The notes beneath the pieces are model-generated. The model was given only the letters and a program-made list of their open reading frames with translations. It made no database searches and was not told the origin of the DNA. 19,627 bases of DNA from Maricaulis sp048270265 (GTDB taxonomy: Bacteria > Pseudomonadota > Alphaproteobacteria > Caulobacterales > Maricaulaceae), in the NCBI RefSeq assembly GCF_048270265.1, contig NZ_JBLWTD010000038.1, positions 1-19,627 of the forward strand. The letters are read 5' to 3'. Position 1 is the stretch's first letter. The number at the start of each line of letters is the position of its first letter. The translations under genes and the position numbers were made by a program. Below, one piece after another: positions 1-15,174 of this stretch.

Positions 1-3989
<3,989 letters not shown>

Positions 3990-4013
3990 GTCGGCGTCTC
4001 CCAAAAGGGTAAA

Positions 4014-4038
4014 CGGGACGGGCCCAGAGCCCGCCCCG
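4014..4038 (-). promoter_or_regulatory. Stem-loop in the rpoB-rpoC spacer
   Basis: The mRNA-sense strand folds into a 10-bp GC-rich stem (arms 4038-4029 and 4023-4014) around a 5-nt UCUGG loop. One pair is a G-U wobble that becomes an A-C mismatch on the other strand, so the structure is better as rpoBC mRNA. It is followed by UUUACCCUUUU, an interrupted U tract, then the rpoC ribosome site. It could be a weak attenuator, an RNase processing site or a stabilising hairpin; which one is not shown by the sequence. Confidence 0.55.
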
Positions 4039-4054
4039 CGTATAGATTGCAGCC

Positions 4055-8131
<4,077 letters not shown>

Positions 8132-8167
8132 GTCGGCTCCCTTCGCAGACAGCACTGCGCATCTGAT

Positions 8168-8218
8168 GCGGGGAAATCCCCGCGCCGTGCCGCTCCATGA
8201 TCCCGATAGACACCGGGA
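8168..8218 (-). promoter_or_regulatory. Two hairpins in the rplL-rpoB spacer
   Basis: Within the 209-nt spacer two inverted repeats are visible. TCCCG/CGGGA (8218-8201) is a 5-bp stem with an 8-nt loop. GCGGGG/CCCCGC (8183-8168) is a 6-bp stem with a 4-nt loop. Neither is followed by a U tract. In E. coli the equivalent spacer holds an attenuator and an RNase III site that lower rpoBC expression relative to rplJL; a similar role here is inference only. Confidence 0.4.
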
Positions 8219-8340
8219 CCGGTTATGCGTTTCCCCCTGGAGCGACAGCGAGGGAACGCCAATTCTCAAAGACGGGCTAACGGACGCGCAGGATTACCCC
8301 ACGCGCCCGAGAGCACCGTACCTGTCACGCGTGAGCGTGA

Positions 8341-8712
8341 TTATTTAAGCTCGACGGTCGCGCCGGCAGCTTCAAGCTTGGCTTTGATATCGTCTGCTTC
8401 AGCCTTGCTTGCGCCTTCTTTGACGGCCTTCGGTGCGGCCTCAACGAGGTCCTTGGCTTCTTTCAGGCCGAGACCCGTGATACCGCGGACTTCCTTGATG
8501 ACGTTGATCTTCTTGTCGCCGGCAGAAACCAGCATGACGTCGAATTCGGTCTGCTCTTCAGCAGCCTCGGCAGCGCCGCCAGCGGCAGGGCCGGCAGAGA
8601 CAGCAACGGCCGCAGCCTTGATGCCTTTTTCTTCGAGAAGATCATTGAGTTCTTTGGCTTCCAGAATGGTCAGGGCCAAAAGTTCGTCACAGAGTTTAGC
8701 TACATCAGCCAT
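8341..8712 (-). CDS. rplL: 50S ribosomal protein L7/L12
   Basis: This 123-residue acidic protein is the multicopy stalk component of the 50S subunit; it recruits and activates the GTPase translation factors. The expected architecture is visible: a helical N-terminal dimerisation domain (about 1-33) that binds L10, a flexible Ala/Gly-rich hinge (about 34-54, with VSAGPAAGGAAEAAEE), and a globular C-terminal factor-binding domain (about 55-123) with GLGLKEAKDLVEAAPK. Length is normal for the family. It lies 54 nt downstream of rplJ, as in most bacteria, and was probably co-transcribed with it. Confidence 0.99.
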   Translation of the reverse strand: MADVAKLCDELLALTILEAKELNDLLEEKGIKAAAVAVSAGPAAGGAAEAAEEQTEFDVMLVSAGDKKINVIKEVRGITGLGLKEAKDLVEAAPKAVKEGASKAEADDIKAKLEAAGATVELK

Positions 8713-8766
8713 TTGTTCAATTCCTTGTAAAACGTTGGTTTGTCGGTTCGAATGCGGAGAATGACG

Positions 8767-9282
8767 TTATGCGGCGGCTTGTTCGCGGATTGCCTCGACG
8801 GCTCCCGCAAGACCTTGCCCCGGCGCCATGAGACGCTGGACCACCTGAGAGGCTTGACCCGTGAGACGGGCGGCAATGGTACCGATGAGTTCTTCGCGCG
8901 ACGGCATTTTGGAGAGTGCGGCGATACCGGCGGCATCGAACACATTCTCTTCCATGAACCCGCCGAGAATGACGAATTTCTCATTGGACTTGGCGAAATC
9001 GACCACGACCTTCGGCGCCGAAACAAAGTCTTCCGAGTAAGCGACGGCGACCGGACCTGTAAACAGATCGGCAGCGCCCTCACCCGGCTGGCCTTGCAGA
9101 GCGATTTTGGCGAGGCGGTTACGCACCACCTTGAACGTGCCACCAACTTCACGAAGTTTGATGCGCAAGTTCGTCATTTCCGCAACAGTCATACCCGTAT
9201 AATGGGCCATGACCACGGATCCGCTACCGGCGAAGATGCTCTTCAGCTCTTCAACGGATGCTTCTTTTTGCGTGCGATCCAT
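8767..9282 (-). CDS. rplJ: 50S ribosomal protein L10
   Basis: L10 anchors the L7/L12 dimers to 23S rRNA at the base of the ribosomal stalk. The 171-residue protein starts at MDRTQKEASVEELK; the frame stays open upstream to 9528, but this start has an AGGGAG ribosome site 7 nt before it and matches the family N-terminus. The N-terminal rRNA-binding domain (about 1-130) contains VVMAHYTGMTVAEMTNLR and VVRNRLAKIA. The C-terminal helix that binds L7/L12 ends in AIREQAAA. The 307-nt upstream spacer carries RNA structure that may mediate autoregulation by the L10-L7/L12 complex. Confidence 0.98.
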   Translation of the reverse strand: MDRTQKEASVEELKSIFAGSGSVVMAHYTGMTVAEMTNLRIKLREVGGTFKVVRNRLAKIALQGQPGEGAADLFTGPVAVAYSEDFVSAPKVVVDFAKSNEKFVILGGFMEENVFDAAGIAALSKMPSREELIGTIAARLTGQASQVVQRLMAPGQGLAGAVEAIREQAAA

Positions 9283-9286
9283 ATGC

Positions 9287-9323
9287 GGACTCCCTAGTCT
9301 GAGTCCCCCACCATGGGAGACCC
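9287..9323 (-). promoter_or_regulatory. Mutually exclusive hairpins at the rplJ ribosome-binding site
   Basis: Hairpin A pairs GGGUCUCCC (9323-9315) with GGGGGACUC (9309-9301): 9 bp with two G-U wobbles and a 5-nt loop. Hairpin B pairs GGACUC (9306-9301) with GAGUCC (9292-9287): 6 bp with an 8-nt loop. Both use bases 9306-9301, so they cannot coexist. Hairpin B ties up half of the AGGGAG ribosome site (9295-9290); hairpin A leaves it free. This is the layout expected of a translational switch; that it works this way is inference. Confidence 0.45.
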
Positions 9324-9547
9324 GTTGAAGACGCCCCGATGCGGCAACTCCCGTCACGGGAGCGGCCACGCCGCGGCGTTTTCCTGTCCCAGGGCTCGAA
9401 CCGACGGCCTTGAACAAGGCCGAAGGTATCTCGCTCTGTCTCACACAAGGCCTGGACTGGATTAAGGCAGGACGCGAACGCCACACCCCTTGCGATCTCG
9501 GACAGGTGGGCCAACCCATGCACAACACGCATGGAGGAGACCCGAAT

Positions 9548-9575
9548 GGTCCGACCGGCTACAGCCAGTCGGACC
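9548..9575 (-). promoter_or_regulatory. 12-bp stem-loop just after rplA
   Basis: Fourteen nt after the rplA stop the mRNA can form a continuous 12-bp stem, GGUCCGACUGGC with GCCGGUCGGACC, capped by a UGUA loop. One pair is a U-G wobble. It is followed by AUUCGGGUCUCC with no U tract, so it is not a canonical intrinsic terminator. A role as 3'-end stabiliser of the rplKA message, processing site or part of the rplJ leader is possible. Confidence 0.6.
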
Positions 9576-9589
9576 GAATTTCAATACCG

Positions 9590-10288
9590 TTACGCTGAAA
9601 CAGCGTCACTCGAGTCGATGCGGACGCCAGGGCCCATGGTCGAGCTGATGCCGATGCGGCGCAGGTAAGTCCCCTTGGCACCGACAGGCTTGGCTTTCAT
9701 GACCGCATCCACGAGAGCGCGGACATTTTCCGACAGCGCAGCTTCGGTGAAGCTGGCCTTGCCGACGCCGGCGTGCACGATCCCGGCCTTTTCAGCGCGG
9801 AACTCGACAGCCCCGCCCTTGGAGGCTTCGATCGCCTTGGTCACGTCCATGGTGACGGTTCCGACCTTCGGGTTCGGCATCATGCCGCGAGGGCCGAGCA
9901 CCTTACCGAGACGGCCGACGATCGGCATCATGTCCGGGGTCGCGATGACCTTGTCGAAATTGATGTTGCCGGCGAGGATCTGTTCCATCAGGTCCTCGGC
10001 ACCAACGACATCGGCACCGGCCTTGGTCGCTTCGTCAGCCTTCGGGCCACGTGCGAACACGGCGACGCGGACTGTACGTCCGGTGCCATGCGGCAGATTG
10101 CAGACGCCGCGGACCATCTGGTCAGCATGGCGCGGATCGACACCCAGATTGATCGCCACTTCGATGGTCTCATCGAACTTGGCGGTCGCATTGGCCTTGA
10201 CGTGCTTCACAGCGGCGTCGACCGAATAGGCTTCTTCGCGCGAAATACCTTCGCGGGCAGCAGCCAGACGTTTTCCCAGTTTCGCCAT
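9590..10288 (-). CDS. rplA: 50S ribosomal protein L1
   Basis: L1 binds 23S rRNA in the mobile L1 stalk, helps release deacylated tRNA, and in many bacteria represses translation of its own rplKA message. The 232-residue product has normal length and the L1 signature GPRGMMPNPKVGTVT; the N-terminus MAKLGKRLAAAREGI is typical. The start lies 4 nt after the rplK stop and its ribosome site (GGAGTAG) overlaps the end of rplK, which suggests translational coupling. It ends in TAA and is followed by a strong stem-loop. Confidence 0.99.
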   Translation of the reverse strand: MAKLGKRLAAAREGISREEAYSVDAAVKHVKANATAKFDETIEVAINLGVDPRHADQMVRGVCNLPHGTGRTVRVAVFARGPKADEATKAGADVVGAEDLMEQILAGNINFDKVIATPDMMPIVGRLGKVLGPRGMMPNPKVGTVTMDVTKAIEASKGGAVEFRAEKAGIVHAGVGKASFTEAALSENVRALVDAVMKAKPVGAKGTYLRRIGISSTMGPGVRIDSSDAVSA

Positions 10289-10292
10289 CGTT

Positions 10293-10721
10293 CTACTCCG
10301 TAACCTGCAGACCCATGGAACGGGCAGAACCGGCGATGATCTTGGTCGCCTGGTCGAGGTCGTTCGCGTTGAGGTCTTTCATTTTCTGTTCGGCAATGTC
10401 ACGGCACTGGGACATTGAAACGGAACCGGCAATTGCCAGGCCGGGCGTGGTGCCGCCCTTGGTCAGCTTGGCAGCCTTCTTCAGGAAGAAGCTGGCCGGT
10501 GGCGATTTGGTGACGAAAGTAAAGGACTTGTCGGAAAACACGGTGATGATCGTCGGGATTGGCATCCCTTTTTCCATCTCCTGGGTCTTCGCATTGAAGG
10601 CCTTACAGAATTCCATGATGTTGACGCCGCGCTGACCCAGCGCCGGCCCGATCGGCGGCGACGGGTTGGCTGCCCCGGCAGGCACTTGCAGCTTGATATA
10701 GCCGGTAATCTTCTTGGCCAT
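10293..10721 (-). CDS. rplK: 50S ribosomal protein L11
   Basis: L11 sits at the GTPase-associated centre of the 50S subunit, where it contacts elongation factors and the stringent-response enzyme. The 142-residue protein has the N-terminal domain with the Pro-rich PSPPIGPALGQRGVNI segment and the C-terminal rRNA-binding domain ending in ARSMGLQVTE, the usual family signature. The start is preceded by AAAGGAG. It lies 95 nt downstream of nusG, with a possible L1 operator in the spacer, and 4 nt upstream of rplA. Confidence 0.99.
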   Translation of the reverse strand: MAKKITGYIKLQVPAGAANPSPPIGPALGQRGVNIMEFCKAFNAKTQEMEKGMPIPTIITVFSDKSFTFVTKSPPASFFLKKAAKLTKGGTTPGLAIAGSVSMSQCRDIAEQKMKDLNANDLDQATKIIAGSARSMGLQVTE

Positions 10722-10763
10722 GTTCCCACTCCTTTAAAAGACGCCCTTGGCGCCCCGTGGTTT

Positions 10764-10807
10764 CGCGGTACGGCCCGGCATGGACTTGCTGCCGGCACCT
10801 CCCGCAA
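10764..10807 (-). promoter_or_regulatory. Candidate L1 operator before rplK
   Basis: The nusG-rplK spacer can fold on the mRNA strand into two helices. The outer one is UUGCGG (10807-10802) with CCGCGA (10768-10763), including one wobble. The inner one is CCGGCA (10795-10790) with UGCCGG (10780-10775) and a 9-nt loop. They are separated by an internal loop, GAGGUG opposite GCCGUA. L1 is known to bind a two-helix element with an internal loop that mimics its rRNA site and represses rplKA. The fit here is by position and general shape only. Confidence 0.4.
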
Positions 10808-10816
10808 TGTTACGGA

Positions 10817-11350
10817 TCAGCCGATTTTGGCGACTTGTCCGTATTCGAGCTCGACCGGCGTTGCGCGGCCGAAAATATTGATGGCCACTTTCAGGCGGCC
10901 ATTCTCGTGGTCGTCTTCCTCGACGACACCGTTGAAGCTGGCAAAGTGACCGTCGATGACATTGACGGTTTCGCCGATCTGGTAGGACACGGTCGGGTGC
11001 GGACGCTCGGCGTCTTCGACCATTTGCCCCAGAATGCGCTTCACTTCGGTCTCGGTGACCGGCATCGGCTTGTTGCCCGACCCCAGGAAACCGGTGACCT
11101 TCGGCGTATTCTTCACGAGGTGGTAGGCATCATCGGACATGACCATCTTGACGAGGACATAGCCGGGGAAATACTTGCGCTCGGCATTGATCTTGCGACC
11201 CTTGCGAACTTCCACAACTTCTTCGGTCGGGACGAGAATCTCTTCGAAACGATCCTCAAGCCCCTGGATTTTGGCTTCTGTGCTGATTGCCTCGGCGACC
11301 TTCTTCTCGAAGTTCGAATAGGCGTGCACGATATACCATTTGGCAGACAT
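10817..11350 (-). CDS. nusG: Transcription termination/antitermination factor NusG
   Basis: NusG binds elongating RNA polymerase, suppresses pausing, and links the enzyme to Rho or to ribosomal protein S10. The 177-residue product has the NGN domain (about 4-110, from KWYIVHAYSNFEKKVAE through KYFPGYVLVKMVM) and a C-terminal KOW domain (about 125-177, with GETVNVIDGHFASFNGVV). Length and order are normal. An AGGAGG ribosome site precedes the ATG, which lies 11 nt after the secE stop, so the two genes form one transcription unit. Confidence 0.99.
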   Translation of the reverse strand: MSAKWYIVHAYSNFEKKVAEAISTEAKIQGLEDRFEEILVPTEEVVEVRKGRKINAERKYFPGYVLVKMVMSDDAYHLVKNTPKVTGFLGSGNKPMPVTETEVKRILGQMVEDAERPHPTVSYQIGETVNVIDGHFASFNGVVEEDDHENGRLKVAINIFGRATPVELEYGQVAKIG

Positions 11351-11361
11351 ACAGCCTCCTC

Positions 11362-11628
11362 CTAAGCGCCGGAGCCAAGAGCCAGCAGGCTCTGGACCGT
11401 GAACTGGATGCCGAGGTCGACCATCCAGAAAAACAGAATTGCGATCGTGCTCAATATCAGCACCAGCACAGTGGAGACGATCGTCTCCTGACGGCTCGTC
11501 CAGGTCACCTTGCGGGCTTCCTGACGTACCTGGGCGAGATACTGGAACGGATTGACACCGCGCTTCTTGGCGGTTGCACCGTCCTTTTTGGGCTTGGCTG
11601 GCACCTTATCGTTCCTGTTCCGCGTCAT
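11362..11628 (-). CDS. secE: Preprotein translocase subunit SecE
   Basis: SecE is the clamp-like essential subunit of the SecYEG channel in the inner membrane. This 88-residue protein is the short, single-span form usual outside enterobacteria. It has a basic, charged N-terminus, a conserved amphipathic segment (NPFQYLAQVRQEARKVTWTSRQE) and one hydrophobic transmembrane helix at about residues 49-72 (TVLVLILSTIAILFFWMV). A GGAAG ribosome site lies upstream. It follows tRNA-Trp by 71 nt with no evident promoter or terminator between them, so joint transcription with the tRNA is likely. Confidence 0.97.
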   Translation of the reverse strand: MTRNRNDKVPAKPKKDGATAKKRGVNPFQYLAQVRQEARKVTWTSRQETIVSTVLVLILSTIAILFFWMVDLGIQFTVQSLLALGSGA

Positions 11629-11699
11629 AAACTTCCATCTGGCCCGTCAGGACCGTCATTTCAATCGCCCGGTAAGGACTATTTTCCGTCAGCGCGGCA

Positions 11700-11775
11700 T
11701 GGCAGGGGCGGAGGGACTCGAACCCACGACCCTCGGTTTTGGAGACCGATGCTCTACCAACTGAGCTACACCCCT
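11700..11775 (-). tRNA. tRNA-Trp (anticodon CCA)
   Basis: A complete 76-nt cloverleaf with encoded CCA is visible. The acceptor stem pairs AGGGGTG with CGCCCCT (one T-G wobble), with discriminator G then CCA. The D arm is GCTC-AGTTGGTA-GAGC. The anticodon arm TCGGT-CTCCAAA-ACCGA presents CCA. The T arm carries TTCGAGT. It sits directly upstream of secE, a common bacterial arrangement. Confidence 0.97.
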
Positions 11776-12130
11776 ATATCGCGCACGCGAACTAGCATGG
11801 AGACGTCGCCGCCACCACACCCGAAGCGCAGCTCTCTACATCCTGCGGCGCCATATGAAAACAGCTAAAACGCAGAAGCGAGCGCATTCTTCCCATGCCA
11901 TGCTGAGAAGAGCGGCGGTATCGGCCTGCCCGCGCCCGATGTCAAGCCGTGCGAACGCGATTCAGGCCAATGCCGCAAATGAGTGTTCGCGGCCGGCAAC
12001 TGCCCTGCCCGCGGGCCCGGCCGGGCGCCCCGGTGGACGGCCAGACAGCCGCGCCTGGCATTGCGGGCGGCACCCCTGCCCCGAGGGACTGGCCACGCGC
12101 CTGGCGCCGCCCCTGCCCGCCCCCGCGGAC
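11776..12130 (-). other. Gene-free spacer upstream of tRNA-Trp
   Basis: About 355 bases between the receptor terminator and tRNA-Trp contain no credible gene. Short open frames on both strands are low-complexity Pro/Arg/Gly/Ala products of GC-rich DNA, without ribosome sites. The tRNA-proximal half is more AT-rich and holds a candidate promoter (11945-11917); the distal half (about 11990-12130) is very GC-rich. No att-like duplication of the tRNA 3' end and no integrase remnant was seen. Confidence 0.6.
11917..11945 (-). promoter_or_regulatory. Candidate sigma-70 promoter for the tRNA-Trp-secE-nusG operon
   Basis: A perfect -35 box TTGACA (11945-11940) lies 17 nt from GATACC (11922-11917), a degenerate -10 box. 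The predicted start near 11910 gives a leader of about 135 nt before the tRNA. It is the best match seen in the spacer; the -10 is weak by E. coli standards. Confidence 0.45.
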
Positions 12131-12135
12131 CGCAC

Positions 12136-12169
12136 AAAGAAAAAGGGCGGCCCCGAAGGACCGCCCTTT
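12136..12169 (-). terminator. Rho-independent terminator of the TonB-dependent receptor gene
   Basis: About 25 nt after the receptor stop the transcript forms AAAGGGCGG/CCGCCCTTT (9 bp) extended by two inner GC pairs around a UUCG tetraloop, followed by UUCUUU. This is a textbook intrinsic terminator and separates the receptor from the downstream tRNA-secE operon. Confidence 0.93.
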
Positions 12170-12193
12170 CCCCATCAAACGCTGACGCGTTGA

Positions 12194-15064
12194 TTAGAAG
12201 CGCATCGTACCGCCAACAAAGAGGCGACGCCCCAGTGTTTCGTACGTTGCAGGCCAGGTGTTGGCCTGTTCCGAAGCCGTCGAGCCAATGGCTGGAACGT
12301 CGGTATCGGTGAAGTTGGTAACACCAAGGTTCACGGTGAACGTGTCGTTGATGTCGTACTGGAAGGTCACGTCAAAGTAGCTCGTTCCATCGATATGATC
12401 GGAGAACGTGCTGACGTATGGAGCAGTGGAGGCATCAGCTTCCACAGCACCGATGTAGCGCCAGCGCAGCGAGGTCGTGAACGGACCCGTATACCACGAG
12501 GTTTGCACCGTGTGCTTGTACTCAGGTGTCGGCTCACCGCAGCTCAGGCCGTAGAAGCCGGCGCAAACGGTAACCGGCGACGTAGCCGAGTTGGTGAAGT
12601 CAGAGGTGATGGTGTAGCCGCCATAATAGGTGACAGCCATATCACCTGGGAGACCCATCACACCTGCATCAAAGCCGTAATCGATCCGGAGATCGACGCC
12701 TTCGGAGTCGAGGACGGCGGCGTTGATGTTGGTGAGTGCTGGCAGGAAGCCATTGGCACCCATTTCACCAGTTGCCGGGTTACGGCTTCCGGCCAGAGCC
12801 GCACAGGACGATGCAATGCCGGAAAGGTGGCATTCGTCGAGCAGGGTCTGGAGTGGCAGGGTCGTGATCACGTCTTCGATCGAGATGTTGTAGTAATCGA
12901 GCGTGACAGTCAGACCTTCGATCGCAGCAGGCGTCAGAACCACACCGACGGTGTAGGTATCAGCCGTTTCCGAACCCAGACCTGGGTTGCCACCGAACAG
13001 GGCTTCCATCTGGGCATTGCCCTGGAAGTCTGCACCGATTTGCGCGGCAGGAACGCCGGCAGCGGTACAAGTGGCATCGATCGTTCCTGCGCCGTAGGAA
13101 CCGTTTGCACCGCCGGCACATGGATCCTGGGCACCCGGGAAACCATTGACCAGTGGCTGGAACAGGTCACCAACGTTTGGTGCACGAACAGCGCGGTTGA
13201 AGTTACCACGAAGACGGATCTGATCATTCAGTTCCCAGCCGAGGCCGACTGCGAACGTCTCAGTTTGACCAACCGTGCTGTAATCCGACGAACGGAAAGC
13301 AGCATTCAGGGCCAGAGACTGGATCATCGGACGATCTTCGATCAGTGGCATTTCGACTTCTGCGAAGAATTCGTAGACGTCGAAAGAACCGCCAACTGGG
13401 AGCGCCTGGTTGAAGCCGCGAACGTCAGGGCCGAGAACCGAGTCAGGACGGGAGTCCGCGCTGGATTCACGATACTCGACACCCATAACGAGGGCGAGCG
13501 GGTCATGAGCTGCTGGCGACTGCAGGAACGGAACCGAACCGGACAAGGTAGCCATCGTCTGGAAGGCCTCCATGGTGTCGATCTGGGCACCGGTCTTTGC
13601 AATCTGAGCAACCGAAGCGGCCGACATGGCACCAGGGCCACCGAAGACGTCGGCGTAAGCTGCAGTACAACCGCTTGCGAGTGCGGTCGGGCCGCCATCG
13701 CAGAGCACGCCGGCTTGCAGAGCCGAGACGGACAGGTTGCCGGTCTGGATTTGCGAGACGGACGAACGCGAGTAGTTCATGAACGCGTCGTAGCTCCAGT
13801 CAGCGTTCAGGTTGCCACGGGCACCGAACACAGCCTGGAAGGAGCTCGTGTCACGCAGGGAATTACGCGTGCCGAACTCTTCGAAACGGCGGCTGATCCG
13901 GACAGTACCGGTGCCATCGCCATTGTTCGAACCCGGATCGGCAACGATCAGGCCCAGCAGAGCGGCTGGCAGGTTCGGGTTGTCGAGGTTGACCGTCAGG
14001 GTCACGCCAGCAGGCGTTGGGGCCAGCTGAGAGTCGACAACGTTGTTGGCAAACACGCCACGGCCGTAGAACTCAAGGTGCTCATTGACTTCATAGGTTG
14101 CGAACGCCGAGATGTTGTAGCGTTCCTGCGGCAGTTGCAGGTAGTTGGTCGGACCGTAGTTGTAGGTGTCGTTCGGGCTGCCGCCGGAGCGATAACCACG
14201 GACATTGCCACCGGAATCAACACGGAAGCCGGAGCAGTTGCCCAGGCAATTCGGGTCAAACGCGGTCAGGGCAGCCTGGTCGAGACCGAAGCTGTTGGTC
14301 GTGCCACCACGGATACGGGTACCCGGAATGTTGGACGAACCACCATAGATCCAGCCATCGGCTTCATTGCCTGCACCTGGATCCCACAGCACGACCGACG
14401 AGAAGTCGCGGTCGGCGCTGAAGAGCGCTTCACGGTTGGTGTAGCCCAGCGAGATGACAGCGTTACCGCGGCCATTGTCGAAATTGCCACCCATGGTGAC
14501 CGACACGTTGGTGATCGTACCGTCGAGATCGCCGAGGGACGTTTCCGTCGAAGCGTTGATTTCAACGCCTTCGAAATCGTCCTTCATGATGAAGTTCACA
14601 ACACCGGCAACAGCGTCGGAACCGTACACAGCGGAAGCACCACCGGTCACGATATCGATGCTGGCAACCATGGCGGCCGGGATGTTGTTCAGGTCAACAA
14701 CGTTGTTGACGCTGGAACCGACGAAGCGCTGGCCATCAACCAGGACCAGGGTCCGGGTGGTGCCGAGGCCACGAAGGCTGACCGTCGCCGTGCCGTCGCC
14801 CGGGTTGTTCGACGTGGAGTCAAACGCTGGGACAACCTGTGGCAGGGTGTTGATGAAGTCTTCGGTATTGACGGTGTTCACGACAGCAAGCTGTTCAGCG
14901 GAAACATTCGTCACCGGGCTTGGCGCGATCGTATCGGTGCGCTGAATGCGCGAACCGGTGACCGTCACCACGTCCTGGTCTTGTGCCATTGCCGGGGCCG
15001 CTACAGCCAGGCCGGAAATAAGCGTGCTTGCCATCAGGCAAGCCTTCAAAGAAGTGCGTCTCAC
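12194..15064 (-). CDS. TonB-dependent outer-membrane receptor
   Basis: This 956-residue protein is an outer-membrane active transporter powered by TonB-ExbB-ExbD. The start is taken as GTG at 15064 (product beginning MRRTSLKACL) because GGAGGG lies 7 nt upstream and a signal peptide begins at once; an ATG at 15106 would add 14 residues before it. A Sec signal peptide occupies 1-27 with likely cleavage after APAMA. A TonB-box-like DVVTVTG follows at 31-37. The plug domain is about 45-165 (LRGLGTTRTLVLVDGQR, VTGGASAVYGSDAVAGVVNF). A beta-barrel runs to the C-terminal aromatic, ending GGTMRF. Several close cysteine pairs in the barrel (CLGNC, CHLSGIASSC, CAGFYGLSC) suggest disulfides in outer loops. 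Ligand unknown; no TonB, ExbB or periplasmic binding protein is nearby. It has its own promoter and terminator. Confidence 0.95.
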   Translation of the reverse strand: MRRTSLKACLMASTLISGLAVAAPAMAQDQDVVTVTGSRIQRTDTIAPSPVTNVSAEQLAVVNTVNTEDFINTLPQVVPAFDSTSNNPGDGTATVSLRGLGTTRTLVLVDGQRFVGSSVNNVVDLNNIPAAMVASIDIVTGGASAVYGSDAVAGVVNFIMKDDFEGVEINASTETSLGDLDGTITNVSVTMGGNFDNGRGNAVISLGYTNREALFSADRDFSSVVLWDPGAGNEADGWIYGGSSNIPGTRIRGGTTNSFGLDQAALTAFDPNCLGNCSGFRVDSGGNVRGYRSGGSPNDTYNYGPTNYLQLPQERYNISAFATYEVNEHLEFYGRGVFANNVVDSQLAPTPAGVTLTVNLDNPNLPAALLGLIVADPGSNNGDGTGTVRISRRFEEFGTRNSLRDTSSFQAVFGARGNLNADWSYDAFMNYSRSSVSQIQTGNLSVSALQAGVLCDGGPTALASGCTAAYADVFGGPGAMSAASVAQIAKTGAQIDTMEAFQTMATLSGSVPFLQSPAAHDPLALVMGVEYRESSADSRPDSVLGPDVRGFNQALPVGGSFDVYEFFAEVEMPLIEDRPMIQSLALNAAFRSSDYSTVGQTETFAVGLGWELNDQIRLRGNFNRAVRAPNVGDLFQPLVNGFPGAQDPCAGGANGSYGAGTIDATCTAAGVPAAQIGADFQGNAQMEALFGGNPGLGSETADTYTVGVVLTPAAIEGLTVTLDYYNISIEDVITTLPLQTLLDECHLSGIASSCAALAGSRNPATGEMGANGFLPALTNINAAVLDSEGVDLRIDYGFDAGVMGLPGDMAVTYYGGYTITSDFTNSATSPVTVCAGFYGLSCGEPTPEYKHTVQTSWYTGPFTTSLRWRYIGAVEADASTAPYVSTFSDHIDGTSYFDVTFQYDINDTFTVNLGVTNFTDTDVPAIGSTASEQANTWPATYETLGRRLFVGGTMRF

Positions 15065-15174
15065 TCTATATCCCTCCGAGTAAGGATTCTGAATTGGGAA
15101 GCACACCCTGAATTATGTTCATCAGGCAGGACTCCCCCCTCTCAACGGGGCACACGATTCCCCGCCTTGCTGCC

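Larger units (their letters stand above)
9283..9589 (-). promoter_or_regulatory. rplJ leader, candidate L10-L7/L12 autoregulatory region
   Basis: This 307-nt spacer between rplA and rplJ holds no gene; the open frames across it are extensions or shadows. On the mRNA-sense strand it contains several inverted repeats: a 12-bp stem at 9575-9548, CCATGC/GCATGG at 9534-9515, GGCCTT/AAGGCC at 9421-9406, CTCCCG/CGGGAG at 9362-9348, and two alternative hairpins overlapping the rplJ ribosome site. In other bacteria L10 bound to L7/L12 represses the rplJL mRNA through a structured leader at this place. Position and structure fit; identity as that family is inferred. No convincing sigma-70 promoter was found in it by eye. 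Confidence 0.5.

Noticed and set aside
8132..8269. 46-residue N-terminal extension of RpoB
   Set aside because: The upstream ATG lacks a good ribosome site and the extra residues do not look like RpoB; the start at 8131 matches the family.
9283..9528. 82-residue N-terminal extension of L10
   Set aside because: The extension runs through the structured leader; MDRTQKEAS at 9282 has an AGGGAG site and family-like length.
9548..9575. Hairpin after rplA as an intrinsic terminator
   Set aside because: The stem is strong but no U tract follows on the coding strand.
11700..12130. Integrative-element attachment site at tRNA-Trp
   Set aside because: The tRNA is intact, no second copy of its 3' end is in the window, and no integrase gene is present.
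11855..12193. Overlapping small open frames on both strands between tRNA-Trp and the TonB receptor
   Set aside because: Low-complexity Pro/Arg/Gly products, no ribosome sites, and overlap with the terminator; non-coding spacer is simpler.
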